Below are positions 1 to 9,059 of a stretch of DNA of 44,576 bases, one piece after another. The stretch covers positions 1 to 44,576 of the forward strand of contig CALGJW010000158.1 in the NCBI GenBank assembly GCA_937930025.1, in the 5' to 3' direction. Each line of letters opens with the position of its first letter. The first letter of the stretch is position 1. The position numbers and the translations under genes were made by a program. The notes under the pieces were generated by a model. That model saw only the letters and a program-made list of their open reading frames with translations. It was not told the DNA's origin and did no database searches. The DNA comes from an uncultured Saprospiraceae bacterium (GTDB taxonomy: Bacteria > Bacteroidota > Bacteroidia > Chitinophagales > Saprospiraceae).

Positions 1-1
1 A

Positions 2-2296
2 ATAAATCCACCAAGTGCTACGAATCCATTTACGATAGCGAATTATGATCCAAGTTTATTGGAGATTAAATTTACAAATCCTGCTTCAACAAGTACTGCT
101 TTTAATTATACAACTACTGATGCTGCGGATGAAACTTCACCGGAGGCTACTTATACTTTAAACTATGCTGCTGTAGAAAAAGGAAGCTTATCTGGAACAG
201 TGTTCAATGATGCAGATGGATTGGTAAATAGTACAGTTGATGGAACTGCATTTGACGATCCTGATGGATCGCAATTATATGCAACAATTTATGAAACTGG
301 AACTACTACTGTTTTAGCAAGTCAAGCTATTGCTGCTGATGGTACTTATTTGTTTGACAACTTGGTACCAAATACAGATTACAATGTTATCATAAGCACA
401 ATTACTGGAACACCTGGTTCAGCCATACCTACGATTGCCATACCTACTGATTGGATGCACACAGGAGATAATTTAGGAACAGGTGCAGGAAATGATGGGA
501 CTCCAGATGGAAGTCAAGTAACTTTATCTGTGGGAACAACAGAATTGCCAAATGTAAATTTCGGAATTCAAAAATTACCTACAGCAGATGATTATACGTA
601 TACCATTCCAGATCCAATTTTGAATTCATTCATGGAAATAGGTGTAGGAGCTAAGTCTGGATTGAGCGGGGATGATTTTGAGGATGGAGCTTTTAATGAT
701 GGTGAAAAATTTGGGATTACAAGTTTGCCAACCAATGGCAATGAATTATATTACATGGGTACGCAAATTACAGTTGGAGACGATGGAATCAATCCTCCTT
801 CACCAAGTAACCCGTTTACTATTCCTGTCTATAATCAGGCGTTTTTACAAATGAAATTCACAGGAAACGGATCTACTACCACTTCATTTGACTATGTAAC
901 TATAGATGCAGCTGGAGAAATGCCAACAACTCCTGCTACTTATACGATGAATTATTCAGCTGTAGTTTCAGGAAGTTTATCTGGAACAGTTTTCAATGAT
1001 GCGGATGGATTGACAGATAGTACAGTAGATGGAATTGGAATTGATGATCCAGAAACAACACAATTGTATGCAACATTATTTGATGCCACTTCGGATGAAG
1101 TATTAGCATCGATACCAGTAGCAGCGGATGGAACTTTCCTTTTCACTGAGCTTACTCCGGATTCAAATTATGGAGTTTTAATTAGTACCAATCAAGGAGT
1201 TGTAGGGCCATCGTTACCAACGATCTCTTTGCCGACTGATTGGGTCAATACAGGAGAATTTAGAGGAACAGGAACCGGGGATGACGGTATGGTAAATGGA
1301 ACGCAAACTGCTCTTTCAGTAGGGACTTCATTGTTGCCAAATGTGAATTTTGGAATCAATAAGATTCCTGAAGCAGATGATTATACTTTTGGAATTGACA
1401 ATCCAGTACCTGATTCTTATTTTACAATAGGTTCAGGAGCTACATCTGATCTGTCTGGAGATGACAATGAAGACGGTGTATTGGGAACTAATGACAAATT
1501 TGGGATTACAAGTTTGCCTACAAGTGGAAATGAACTATACTATAATGGTGCTAAAATTACGCTTGGTCAGGACGGTACAAATCCACCAAGTGCAACAAAC
1601 CCTTTTGTAATTGACAATTATGATCCTACTTTGTTAGAAATTAAATTTTCAGGTGGTCCTCAGAGTTCTACTTCATTCGATTACGTTGCTATTGATGAGG
1701 CTGGTTTTGCAGATGCAACACCAGCAACATACGAGTTGTCATATTCTGCTCTTCCTGTGGAATGGGCGGCATTTACGGCTACTAAAAACGGAGAAAGTGC
1801 AGATATTTATTTCGCGACTTCTAGTGAAAAAGATAACAACTTGTTTTTTGTACAGAAGTCTTTGGATGGAGAAAACTTTAGAAATATTCATACCATTCTT
1901 GGACAAGGAACATCAGATTACCTAAGTGAATATTACTTTGTAGATCCAGTATTGAATCTTGGGCTTAACTACTACAGAATCGCTCAAATCGATTATGATG
2001 GTTCAATGAGTTATACGGAAGTACAAACAGTGATGTTTGATGCTACTCATAGCACAATGGTTTATCCAAATCCAGCTCCAATTAACTCAGAAGTAAAAGT
2101 AAAATATTACTCTGGAGAGGAAACTATAATTGCCACAGTTACAAATATGCTAGGAGTGGTAGTAAAATCAATTGAGTTGAACAACCCGGGTGGTTGGAAT
2201 GAAACTTCCATTGAATTAAATAATCTTGCTGCAGGAACTTATGCTTTAAGAATTGGAGATCGTCAAAACGCAGTGATCTTCAACATAGCTGAATAG
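2..2296 (+). CDS. Large secreted repeat protein with T9SS type A sorting domain (5' end missing)
   Basis: The frame is open to the left edge, so at least 765 residues of the C-terminal part are present and the start lies outside the window. The visible part is built from long repeats of about 263 residues. Each repeat holds an SdrD B-like/CarboxypepD-like beta module (motif SLSGTVFNDADG), then a segment with DDYTY and FGITSLPT. The last about 185 residues contain the YYRIAQIDYDGS motif common before T9SS tails, then a type A sorting tail with YPNPAP and GTYALRIGD. It should therefore cross the outer membrane through the type IX secretion system and be attached to or released from the surface. 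Adhesin or structural surface protein is the likely role by family; no catalytic domain is visible. It converges on the next gene with a shared terminator. Confidence 0.9.
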   Translation: MNPPSATNPFTIANYDPSLLEIKFTNPASTSTAFNYTTTDAADETSPEATYTLNYAAVEKGSLSGTVFNDADGLVNSTVDGTAFDDPDGSQLYATIYETGTTTVLASQAIAADGTYLFDNLVPNTDYNVIISTITGTPGSAIPTIAIPTDWMHTGDNLGTGAGNDGTPDGSQVTLSVGTTELPNVNFGIQKLPTADDYTYTIPDPILNSFMEIGVGAKSGLSGDDFEDGAFNDGEKFGITSLPTNGNELYYMGTQITVGDDGINPPSPSNPFTIPVYNQAFLQMKFTGNGSTTTSFDYVTIDAAGEMPTTPATYTMNYSAVVSGSLSGTVFNDADGLTDSTVDGIGIDDPETTQLYATLFDATSDEVLASIPVAADGTFLFTELTPDSNYGVLISTNQGVVGPSLPTISLPTDWVNTGEFRGTGTGDDGMVNGTQTALSVGTSLLPNVNFGINKIPEADDYTFGIDNPVPDSYFTIGSGATSDLSGDDNEDGVLGTNDKFGITSLPTSGNELYYNGAKITLGQDGTNPPSATNPFVIDNYDPTLLEIKFSGGPQSSTSFDYVAIDEAGFADATPATYELSYSALPVEWAAFTATKNGESADIYFATSSEKDNNLFFVQKSLDGENFRNIHTILGQGTSDYLSEYYFVDPVLNLGLNYYRIAQIDYDGSMSYTEVQTVMFDATHSTMVYPNPAPINSEVKVKYYSGEETIIATVTNMLGVVVKSIELNNPGGWNETSIELNNLAAGTYALRIGDRQNAVIFNIAE
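182..1749 (+). repeat. Tandem 789-bp (263-codon) coding repeats
   Basis: Two consecutive units begin at about 182 and 971, exactly 789 bp apart; the internal DDYTY segment recurs at 584 and 1373 with the same spacing. The tail of an earlier unit fills 2-181, and it resembles the 1575-1700 copy more closely than the middle copy. DNA similarity is high at the unit start (about 85-90% by eye over the first 55 bp). Such in-frame repeats can expand or contract by recombination. Confidence 0.85.
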
Positions 2297-2327
2297 AATC
2301 ATGGGTACCTAAAACATTAAAAGAAAG

Positions 2328-2366
2328 AGGGCCGATAATCTTATGATTATCGGCCCTTCTTGTTTT
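2328..2366. terminator. Bidirectional rho-independent terminator between convergent genes
   Basis: A perfect 13-bp stem (AGGGCCGATAATC at 2328-2340 with its complement at 2345-2357) closes a TTAT loop. It is followed by a T-rich tract on the plus strand and preceded by an A-rich tract that serves the minus strand. It lies between the stop of the repeat protein and the stop of the convergent sugar dehydrogenase. Confidence 0.85.
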
Positions 2367-2376
2367 TCCTGAATCT

Positions 2377-3504
2377 TTATTTTACGATTTTATAAATCCC
2401 TTCGTATTCCAATGAGACATATAAAAAGCCGTCAGGCGCTTGATAAATATCTCTTACCCGACCTTTTTTATCAAACAATCTTTCTTGTCGAACAATCTTT
2501 CCGTCTTTAACAACGCAGCGATTCAAATATCTAAACTTTAATGATCCCACTAGAAGATCACCTTTCATGTCGCCATAATAATCTGAAGTAACGAAGTCAG
2601 TACCACAAGGAGCAATACTCGGAACCCAAAACAATAAGGGTTGTTCCATGCCTTCTTTTTTCGTGATGTCCGTAAACTTTGTGCCGTTGTAGTTAATACC
2701 ATAACTGATTACAGGCCAACCGAAATTTTTTCCAGCTTCAATGATATTTACTTCATCACCACCTCTTGGTCCATGTTCCGTATCCCAAATTTTGCCCGAA
2801 GTAGGATTCAATACTAATCCTTGCGGGTTTCTATGCCCATAGGAATAGATTGCTTTTTTCGCGTTTGGGGTGTTGAAAAATGGATTGCTTTCCGGGATGC
2901 TTCCGTCATCATTAATACGATAGATCTTACCACCATCTTTTGTAATGTCCTGTGGATTGTTATCTCGATCACCTCGATCTCCAATTGAAAAATATAAATA
3001 GCCAGCTTTGTCAAAAGCGATTCTTCCTCCGAAGTGATAAGGTTTGTCTGTATCAGGCATTCCTTTGTAAAGTTGCTCGAGATCAATTAACTTATTGTCG
3101 GCTAGTTTCGCTCTATAGATGGCCGTGTTTCCTTTTTCACCATCTGCCGATATCGAAACTGCAAGGTAAATCCATCCATTCTCTTCGTAATTAGGATGAA
3201 GAACAACTTCAAAGAAACCACCTTGGCCATTTTCATAGACATTTTCAAAGTCATGAATAGTCGTTTTTTTGCCCTCCTTAAAATGAATAAGCTGACCAGC
3301 TTTTTCAGTATAAAGTAAGGAGCCATCCGGCAATTGAGCGATACCCCAAACGATTTCCACATCGTCAACAACTTTCTCCAATTTTAAGCCACCATCATGC
3401 TCTGCTACAGGAATCGGGTTTTCCGGTTGGGCCGAAGAGCAGTTGTGGAATAACAACAGCATCAAAACCCAAAACGGAGATATATTTTTTCTCATTTTAA
3501 ACAT
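2377..3504 (-). CDS. PQQ-dependent sugar dehydrogenase (GSDH/YliI family)
   Basis: Soluble-type beta-propeller aldose dehydrogenase, 375 aa, the normal length for the family. It would oxidise aldose sugars with PQQ in the periplasm or at the membrane. Family signatures run in order: WGIAQLPDGSLLYTEKAG (near 55), GGRIAFDKAGYLYFSIGDRG (160-180), YSYGHRNPQGL (220s), TEHGPRGGDEVN with NFGWP (240-265), and LLVGSLKFRYLNR near the C-terminus. The N-terminus is hydrophobic and ends in FHNCSS, so it may be a lipoprotein, although that lipobox is not canonical. The second Met (3495) is an equally good start. No PQQ biosynthesis genes lie in the window, so the cofactor must come from elsewhere. Transcribed alone, divergent from the mbnP-like gene with a 124-bp gap. 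Confidence 0.88.
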   Translation of the reverse strand: MFKMRKNISPFWVLMLLLFHNCSSAQPENPIPVAEHDGGLKLEKVVDDVEIVWGIAQLPDGSLLYTEKAGQLIHFKEGKKTTIHDFENVYENGQGGFFEVVLHPNYEENGWIYLAVSISADGEKGNTAIYRAKLADNKLIDLEQLYKGMPDTDKPYHFGGRIAFDKAGYLYFSIGDRGDRDNNPQDITKDGGKIYRINDDGSIPESNPFFNTPNAKKAIYSYGHRNPQGLVLNPTSGKIWDTEHGPRGGDEVNIIEAGKNFGWPVISYGINYNGTKFTDITKKEGMEQPLLFWVPSIAPCGTDFVTSDYYGDMKGDLLVGSLKFRYLNRCVVKDGKIVRQERLFDKKGRVRDIYQAPDGFLYVSLEYEGIYKIVK

Positions 3505-3628
3505 TTTTGTAAATATAAAAAGTAATCTGTGGTTGAAATGATCTAATTTTGAAAAACTTTGAATATCAATTTTACATTTTAGTTTTTATTAGGTCAAAGA
3601 TGTTTGATTAATTTACAATGGCAAGACT

Positions 3629-4318
3629 TTGAGAAATAATATCTTAATAGGCATTTTGTTGTTGGCTTCTGGATCAATTCGAGCCCAAGAGGATATTCTT
3701 TTTGAACTCCATTTTGAGCCATTGCTTCATAATACTTCCCTGCTGGTGGAAAACAATCGTGAGGAGTTTGCCTCATATGACTTGACAGTTGAAACATTGA
3801 AATTTTATCTTTCGAGTTTCGAGTTATACAATGACGGAAAACCAGTTTTCTCAACTATCCAAAATTGTTATTTACTTGACTTAGCTGATCCTGACAGTTG
3901 GAAAATTTCTTTGACTATTCCAGAAAAACTGTCTTTTGATCAGTTAAATTTCCAATTAGGTGTAGACAGTTTGACAAATGTGAGTGGAGCCATGGGCGAC
4001 GATTTAGATCCAGTCAATGGGATGTATTGGACTTGGCAAAGCGGTTATATTAATTTTAAGCTAGAAGGTACTGCAACAACTTGTCCCGCTCGAAATAATC
4101 GCTTTCAATATCATATCGGTGGGTATCAGGCGCCATTTGAATCCTTGCAAACTATACAGCTTCCTGTGAATCCTAACTCAAAAATTTCTATAACTTTAAA
4201 TTTAGATACTATTTTCAACGAAGTGAACCTGTCCGAAAATTATAAAATAATGAGCCCAAGTGAAAGTTCCACTATTTTTTCAAAACTATTAAAAAAAGCT
4301 TTTGTAATTAAGAGATGA
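3629..4318 (+). CDS. MbnP-like copper-binding protein
   Basis: 229 aa with a signal peptide (cleavage after about residue 19, SIRAQ). It carries the MbnP-family hallmarks LKFYLSSFEL (58-67), GMYWTWQSGYINFKLEG (131-147, with Trp134 and Trp136) and FQYHIGG (159-165), and a Cys pair at 80 and 152. In the studied MbnP protein, copper binding depends on conversion of a Trp to kynurenine by the di-haem enzyme MbnH. The next gene is such a di-haem protein and overlaps by 4 bp (ATGA), so the partnership is likely conserved here. There is no ATG: the only plausible start after the in-frame stop at 3605 is TTG at 3629, which directly precedes the signal peptide. Periplasmic or surface location is inferred. 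Which Trp would be modified cannot be decided from sequence. Confidence 0.82.
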   Translation: MRNNILIGILLLASGSIRAQEDILFELHFEPLLHNTSLLVENNREEFASYDLTVETLKFYLSSFELYNDGKPVFSTIQNCYLLDLADPDSWKISLTIPEKLSFDQLNFQLGVDSLTNVSGAMGDDLDPVNGMYWTWQSGYINFKLEGTATTCPARNNRFQYHIGGYQAPFESLQTIQLPVNPNSKISITLNLDTIFNEVNLSENYKIMSPSESSTIFSKLLKKAFVIKR

Positions 4319-5358
4319 AAATAAAGTTGATCATATCAATGGTTGTTTTAATTATTTGTTCTGCTTCAATGTTACAGGATAAATACGAGTTGTTGTATCC
4401 CAATTATTTTCCCTCGCCAGTTTATGATTTCGAAAAAAATGAATTGACCACTGAAAAAATAGAACTAGGTCGAGCATTATTTTACGATCCGATATTATCC
4501 AAAGACAATAGCATCTCTTGCGCAAGTTGTCATTCACCCTATAATGCATTTGCTCATACAGATCATGACCTGAGCCATGGAATAGAAGACAAAATAGGTA
4601 TTCGCAATGCGCCAGCTTTATTTAATCTCGCCTGGCAAACTACCTTCATGTGGGATGGAGCCATAAATCATCTAGACATGCAAGCGCTGGCGCCTATCAG
4701 TTCCCCAACGGAGATGGGAGAAGATTTTAAAAATGTAGTAGAAAAAATAAAAAGAAAACCAATTTATCCCAAGTTGTTTTTTCAGGCTTACGGGGATAGC
4801 TTAGTTACCGGAGAGCGATTGCTTAAAGCACTTTCTCAATTTCAATTAACTCTTGTGTCGGCTGGTTCTAAGTATGATGGGGTAAAAAAAGAAACGGCTG
4901 AGTTTAGCGACCAAGAAACTGCAGGTTATATCACTTTCTTGAAGCATTGTAATGCTTGTCATCGAGAACCACTTTTTTCAACCTATCAATTCAAAAATAA
5001 TGGATTGAGTATAGATTCCTCCTTGAATGATTTCGGAAAGGGAGTAATTACCCAAAAGGCTAAAGATAGCCTACTTTTTAAAATTCCTTCCCTTAGAAAT
5101 TTGAGTTACACCTATCCGTACATGCACGATGGTAGGTTTCGAAAATTGAAAGAAGTGATCAACCATTATACTTCAGGAATTCAAGAAACTGCAACTTTGG
5201 ATGTACGATTGAAAAATGGAATTTCCCTGACGGAAAATGAAAAGGTTGATTTATTGGCCTTCCTATTGACTTTGGATGATAAAAATTTTGTTTTCAATCC
5301 AAAAAATAAATTTCCAAAAAAAATATTACTTCCAAGCGAAGGAATTATGAATAACTAA
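4315..5358 (+). CDS. Di-haem cytochrome c peroxidase/MauG-like protein (MbnH-like partner)
   Basis: 347 aa with an N-terminal signal sequence, two c-type haem motifs (CASCH at 69-73, CNACH at 212-216) and the family segment YPYMHDGRF (268-276). These place it in the bacterial CcpA/MauG/MbnH superfamily. Its ATG overlaps the TGA of the mbnP-like gene, so the two are translationally coupled. That makes an MbnH-like role (oxidising a Trp of MbnP to kynurenine) more likely than detoxifying H2O2. Residues that separate MauG/MbnH from true peroxidases cannot be assigned without an alignment. Periplasmic. Confidence 0.87.
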   Translation: MKIKLIISMVVLIICSASMLQDKYELLYPNYFPSPVYDFEKNELTTEKIELGRALFYDPILSKDNSISCASCHSPYNAFAHTDHDLSHGIEDKIGIRNAPALFNLAWQTTFMWDGAINHLDMQALAPISSPTEMGEDFKNVVEKIKRKPIYPKLFFQAYGDSLVTGERLLKALSQFQLTLVSAGSKYDGVKKETAEFSDQETAGYITFLKHCNACHREPLFSTYQFKNNGLSIDSSLNDFGKGVITQKAKDSLLFKIPSLRNLSYTYPYMHDGRFRKLKEVINHYTSGIQETATLDVRLKNGISLTENEKVDLLAFLLTLDDKNFVFNPKNKFPKKILLPSEGIMNN

Positions 5359-5389
5359 TGTCATACTATTATTGCAAAAAAAAATACGA

Positions 5390-6745
5390 ATGAAAAAGAC
5401 TAGCCTTTTTATCTTTTTGTTATCCTTTTATATGAGCGCCATGGCTCAATTGAGCCCTGCTATTACTTCATGGCTTCAGAATACCACCGAAACTGGGACC
5501 TATTATGTCCAAGGAAATTCTACAGCCATTGATAATGGAATAATTTATAACTGCCAGAAAGTAGAATACTCAGCTGACTTTGTTTATGTGACGGCAACTG
5601 GAATTCCCTCCTACCCAACAGGACCTTTTCTAGATGGGAATCCCTCACAAGCATCGAATCAAGATGCAATTTTCAAAATTCCTTTAAGCCCAGTGGCTAA
5701 TCCCGGAACGCCGGATAATACAACTGGAGGAAACATCGGTGTTTTTATTAACGGAGTTGCGCTATTCGATTACAGAGATGGGGTAGCTTGGAATCCGAAT
5801 ACGAATGCACTTTGTGGTGGGCCGGGAAATGATCCTTGTCCAGGTGGGCCAATGGCACAAAATGATTGGAACAGAGATGCTATCCCCGCTGAGCGTGCAG
5901 GATTCGATTGTTCAAAAGCCCATCCAGCGATGGGAAATTATCACCATCATCAAAATCCCTCTGCATTCAAATTAGATCTTGAGGTGGTTTCTGACATTTG
6001 TAATTTATATGACGCAGATGGTTTATATGCTATCAATGCTTCAGAACATTCTCCATTGATCGGTTTTGCTTATGACGGATTTCCAATCTATGGCGCCTAT
6101 GGTTTTAAAAACATAGATGGATCTGGAGGAGTTGCTCGAATAAAGTCTAGTTATCAATTAAAAAATATAACTACTCGTCCCAATGGACCTGATGTGGATT
6201 TAGTAGTTGGAAATCAAACGCTTTTTTTAGGATATTTCAGAGAAGATTATGAATATGTGGCACAGACTGACGAGGATTATTTGGATGAACATAATGGAAG
6301 ATTTTGCGTAACGCCAGAATATCCGAATGGCACTTACGCCTATTTCGCAACTGTCGATGACAATTGGAATTCTACCTATCCATATGCAGTAGGGCCTACT
6401 TTTTACGGGAATAGAGAAAATAGAAAGGTGAATGCTGTGGATGAAGCGACCACTGTTTACGATGTGGTTTCGTCAATTTCAGCATTGGATTTTCAAAAAT
6501 TGGATATCACTGTTTTCCCAAATCCAACCAGTGACCTAATTGCTATTCAGATAAATGATTTAGCAAAGGAAGAGTTTACAATTGAGTTGATTGATCTTTC
6601 AGGTAGAGTGGTGGCGGACTCAAAAATAGAGCATGGTAGTACCATTGCTTATTTTGATACACAGACGATTTACTCGGGAACATACATTGTGCGAATCGCT
6701 GCTGGGGCGTTTAGTACTACAAAGAAGGTGACTATAGTAAAATAG
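5390..6745 (+). CDS. YHYH-domain protein with T9SS sorting tail
   Basis: About 451 aa from the ATG at 5390; an upstream in-frame TTG at 5372 is less likely because the signal peptide begins at MKKTSLFIF. The YHYH domain fills roughly residues 90-340. Its namesake motif reads GNYHHHQNP (about 182-190), and the conserved GFAYDGFPIYGAYGF follows near 225-239. The last about 80 residues are a T9SS type A tail (VFPNPTSD, GTYIVRIAAG), so it is predicted to be exported to the surface. The YHYH family has no firmly established activity that I know of; the His cluster suggests metal binding. It lies 31 bp after the MbnH-like gene on the same strand, probably one operon. It ends 6 bp from the convergent TonB receptor. 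Confidence 0.87.
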   Translation: MKKTSLFIFLLSFYMSAMAQLSPAITSWLQNTTETGTYYVQGNSTAIDNGIIYNCQKVEYSADFVYVTATGIPSYPTGPFLDGNPSQASNQDAIFKIPLSPVANPGTPDNTTGGNIGVFINGVALFDYRDGVAWNPNTNALCGGPGNDPCPGGPMAQNDWNRDAIPAERAGFDCSKAHPAMGNYHHHQNPSAFKLDLEVVSDICNLYDADGLYAINASEHSPLIGFAYDGFPIYGAYGFKNIDGSGGVARIKSSYQLKNITTRPNGPDVDLVVGNQTLFLGYFREDYEYVAQTDEDYLDEHNGRFCVTPEYPNGTYAYFATVDDNWNSTYPYAVGPTFYGNRENRKVNAVDEATTVYDVVSSISALDFQKLDITVFPNPTSDLIAIQINDLAKEEFTIELIDLSGRVVADSKIEHGSTIAYFDTQTIYSGTYIVRIAAGAFSTTKKVTIVK

Positions 6746-6751
6746 AAAATA

Positions 6752-9022
6752 TTAGAAATAACGAGAGACACTGAGCTTGCCAAAATAATTTGTTGGACGC
6801 CCCGGGTAATAATACCTTGGGGCGTTTCCGCCAAAGGACCCTGCGTTAATCAATAACATAGAAGCATATTTTTCATTTAATATATTATTTAATCTTAAGG
6901 ACCAAGCAATTTGCCATTTGGCAATTGGAATGATTTGCTGCAATTCTACGTCCAATAAATTATAACTATCCTGAGTGAGTACATTATCATCTCTCAAGAA
7001 CATTTCTCCAACCGTTTGTTGTTGTAGCGATATATTAATCTTTAAAGGGAGTCGTAATAGTAAAGCAAGTCTATGCCGGTATTGAGGAAGTCCTGGGAGG
7101 AAATTTCCATCGTAACGTGCTCCATCGTCTTCAAATTCTACAAACTTGAATTGCTGTAGGTTCAACATCCATTGCAGGTCAAGTCTTATTTTGTTTTTGG
7201 AAAAAATTTGGTAATCTCCTTGGTGTTCTAAACCGATGGATCTACTTTTCCCTGCATTCACTCCGATAAATTCATCTAATGCAGTTCGTCTTGCGACCAA
7301 AAGATTTTTCACAGTCAAATGATAAATATTAAAAGCGAGGTTTCCTTTTTTATTTTTGAATACTTTTTTCCAGCCCAATTCGGAGTTCCAACCTTCCTCT
7401 GGAACAATGTCTGAATTGATTAATCCATCGGGTAATAAAGTCTCTTCCAAAGTGGGAGGAGAAAAACCATGACTTACATTAAGAGAAAAATGTTGTAACT
7501 CGTTGGGTTGATAACTGAGATCAAATTTTGGTGAAATAATAGTAGGGAAAGAACGATCTGAAAGAGCGGATGGATTAGGGTTTATATCATCCTCCAGAAA
7601 ATACTTGCTTTGATTAACATTAAGTCCTGCTGATAAATTTATTGCATTGTTGATTTGATAGCCAGCTTGAATAAAAGTATTCAGTACTATTTTATTTTCA
7701 ACATAAGCGCTAAAGGCTGCTCCTGGTTTAGAAGCAAAATCAGAGAAGGGTTCTTCAATCTCAGTTTCATAAAGAATCCAATCTCTATCATCTCTGTGGA
7801 ATTCTATTCCTCCCAACCAATTCAGTTTTTTTGAATCATTTTTATTCTTCCAAGTTGCTCTTCCACCCAAGCTATGGTTAGAATTAAATATTGAGTTAAA
7901 AGGTCGAATTTCAGTTTCATTAAAGTGTTTGTAAAATATTGCGATTTGTTGGTCAAAATATTTAAAATTTGTTTTCAAATTCAAACCGACCAAGTATTGC
8001 TTAGAATCTTCAAAGCCATTGGACTGGTCCCAAGTAAATGCAGCTTTTTCAGGATTTGATAAATTATTAGATTCATTCAATGAAGAAGGAATTTGTGCTT
8101 TTAAATTGGTTTGGGAATAAAGAATTTCCAAATTACTTTTTTGGCCTAGTTGCTGACTCGCAAGAATATTGAAATTTGTTCGCTCAAAAATATTATTGTC
8201 GCGATAACCCTCGTTTTGATCTTGGTCAAAAGCAAAATAAATCTTGTTTTTGTCGCCTCCACGTTGCGCTCGAAATCCATTATGTAGGCCGCCATAACTT
8301 CCTACTCCACCTGTAAGAACAACTTTAGTCAATCCAACAGGAGCATCAATAGGATTCAAAATTATTGTGCCTCCAAGTCCTGCTCCGTACTGATTGCCAC
8401 TTGGCCCTCGAATCACTTCAATCGACTCCAAATTTTCCAGCGTAATATTTTCTACACTCGATTCCCCTGAGCCATTGGTCAAAGGAATGTTCCCGTAGTA
8501 AGCGCGAATTTTTGCGGTGCCAAAAAGATTGCGACTGCCGATTCCTCTGATAGTGATTCGATTGGTGTTTAGGGTTCCAGCATGCATGAAAACCCCTGGG
8601 GCTTGATTTAGTACCGTACCGTAATCCAAATGATCACTAAGTTGAATATCTTTTTTATCGATTCTGGAAACGGCTGAAGTGGTGATTAATAGAGCCTGGG
8701 CTCTATGATTTCCAAGTACAACAGCTTCGCTGAGTAAGTAATCTGATGGAACTAATCGAATCGTAGGATCTTGGATGCCAACAGCCATTCTTTGCGCTAC
8801 GTATCCCAATACCTGAATGATCAGACTATCTTGGACGACCAATTCAAATTTTCCATATTGATCAGAAAGGGTAGAGTTGGAATCTGGCAGGCTGATTAGG
8901 AGCGCATTAGGGACTGGCTCTAAATTGCTGTCATCGAGAAGTACTCCTGAGGCTAGCTTTTGCGAATAAGCATTGGTAAGAAATGAGCCAAAGAAAATAG
9001 CAAGGAACCAATATTTCATCAT
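6752..9022 (-). CDS. TonB-dependent outer-membrane receptor
   Basis: 756 aa. Signal peptide (cleaved near SYSQ, 21), then a CarboxypepD_reg-like beta domain (about 22-95), a plug domain (about 110-230, with APGVFMHAG, ITIRGIGSRN, ESIEVIRGPSGNQYGAGLGG) and a 22-strand-type barrel ending in an aromatic residue (RYF). This is the siderophore/metal-chelate class (FecA/BtuB-like). No SusD partner is adjacent, which argues against glycan uptake. It converges on the mbnP-mbnH-YHYH operon and lies 37 bp downstream of the thioredoxin-fold/PKD gene, so a copper or iron chelate is a reasonable guess for its substrate, but this is inference. Confidence 0.9.
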   Translation of the reverse strand: MMKYWFLAIFFGSFLTNAYSQKLASGVLLDDSNLEPVPNALLISLPDSNSTLSDQYGKFELVVQDSLIIQVLGYVAQRMAVGIQDPTIRLVPSDYLLSEAVVLGNHRAQALLITTSAVSRIDKKDIQLSDHLDYGTVLNQAPGVFMHAGTLNTNRITIRGIGSRNLFGTAKIRAYYGNIPLTNGSGESSVENITLENLESIEVIRGPSGNQYGAGLGGTIILNPIDAPVGLTKVVLTGGVGSYGGLHNGFRAQRGGDKNKIYFAFDQDQNEGYRDNNIFERTNFNILASQQLGQKSNLEILYSQTNLKAQIPSSLNESNNLSNPEKAAFTWDQSNGFEDSKQYLVGLNLKTNFKYFDQQIAIFYKHFNETEIRPFNSIFNSNHSLGGRATWKNKNDSKKLNWLGGIEFHRDDRDWILYETEIEEPFSDFASKPGAAFSAYVENKIVLNTFIQAGYQINNAINLSAGLNVNQSKYFLEDDINPNPSALSDRSFPTIISPKFDLSYQPNELQHFSLNVSHGFSPPTLEETLLPDGLINSDIVPEEGWNSELGWKKVFKNKKGNLAFNIYHLTVKNLLVARRTALDEFIGVNAGKSRSIGLEHQGDYQIFSKNKIRLDLQWMLNLQQFKFVEFEDDGARYDGNFLPGLPQYRHRLALLLRLPLKINISLQQQTVGEMFLRDDNVLTQDSYNLLDVELQQIIPIAKWQIAWSLRLNNILNEKYASMLLINAGSFGGNAPRYYYPGRPTNYFGKLSVSRYF

Positions 9023-9059
9023 AGCCCAAAAATAGGAATTAGAATTGACGTTACTAATC

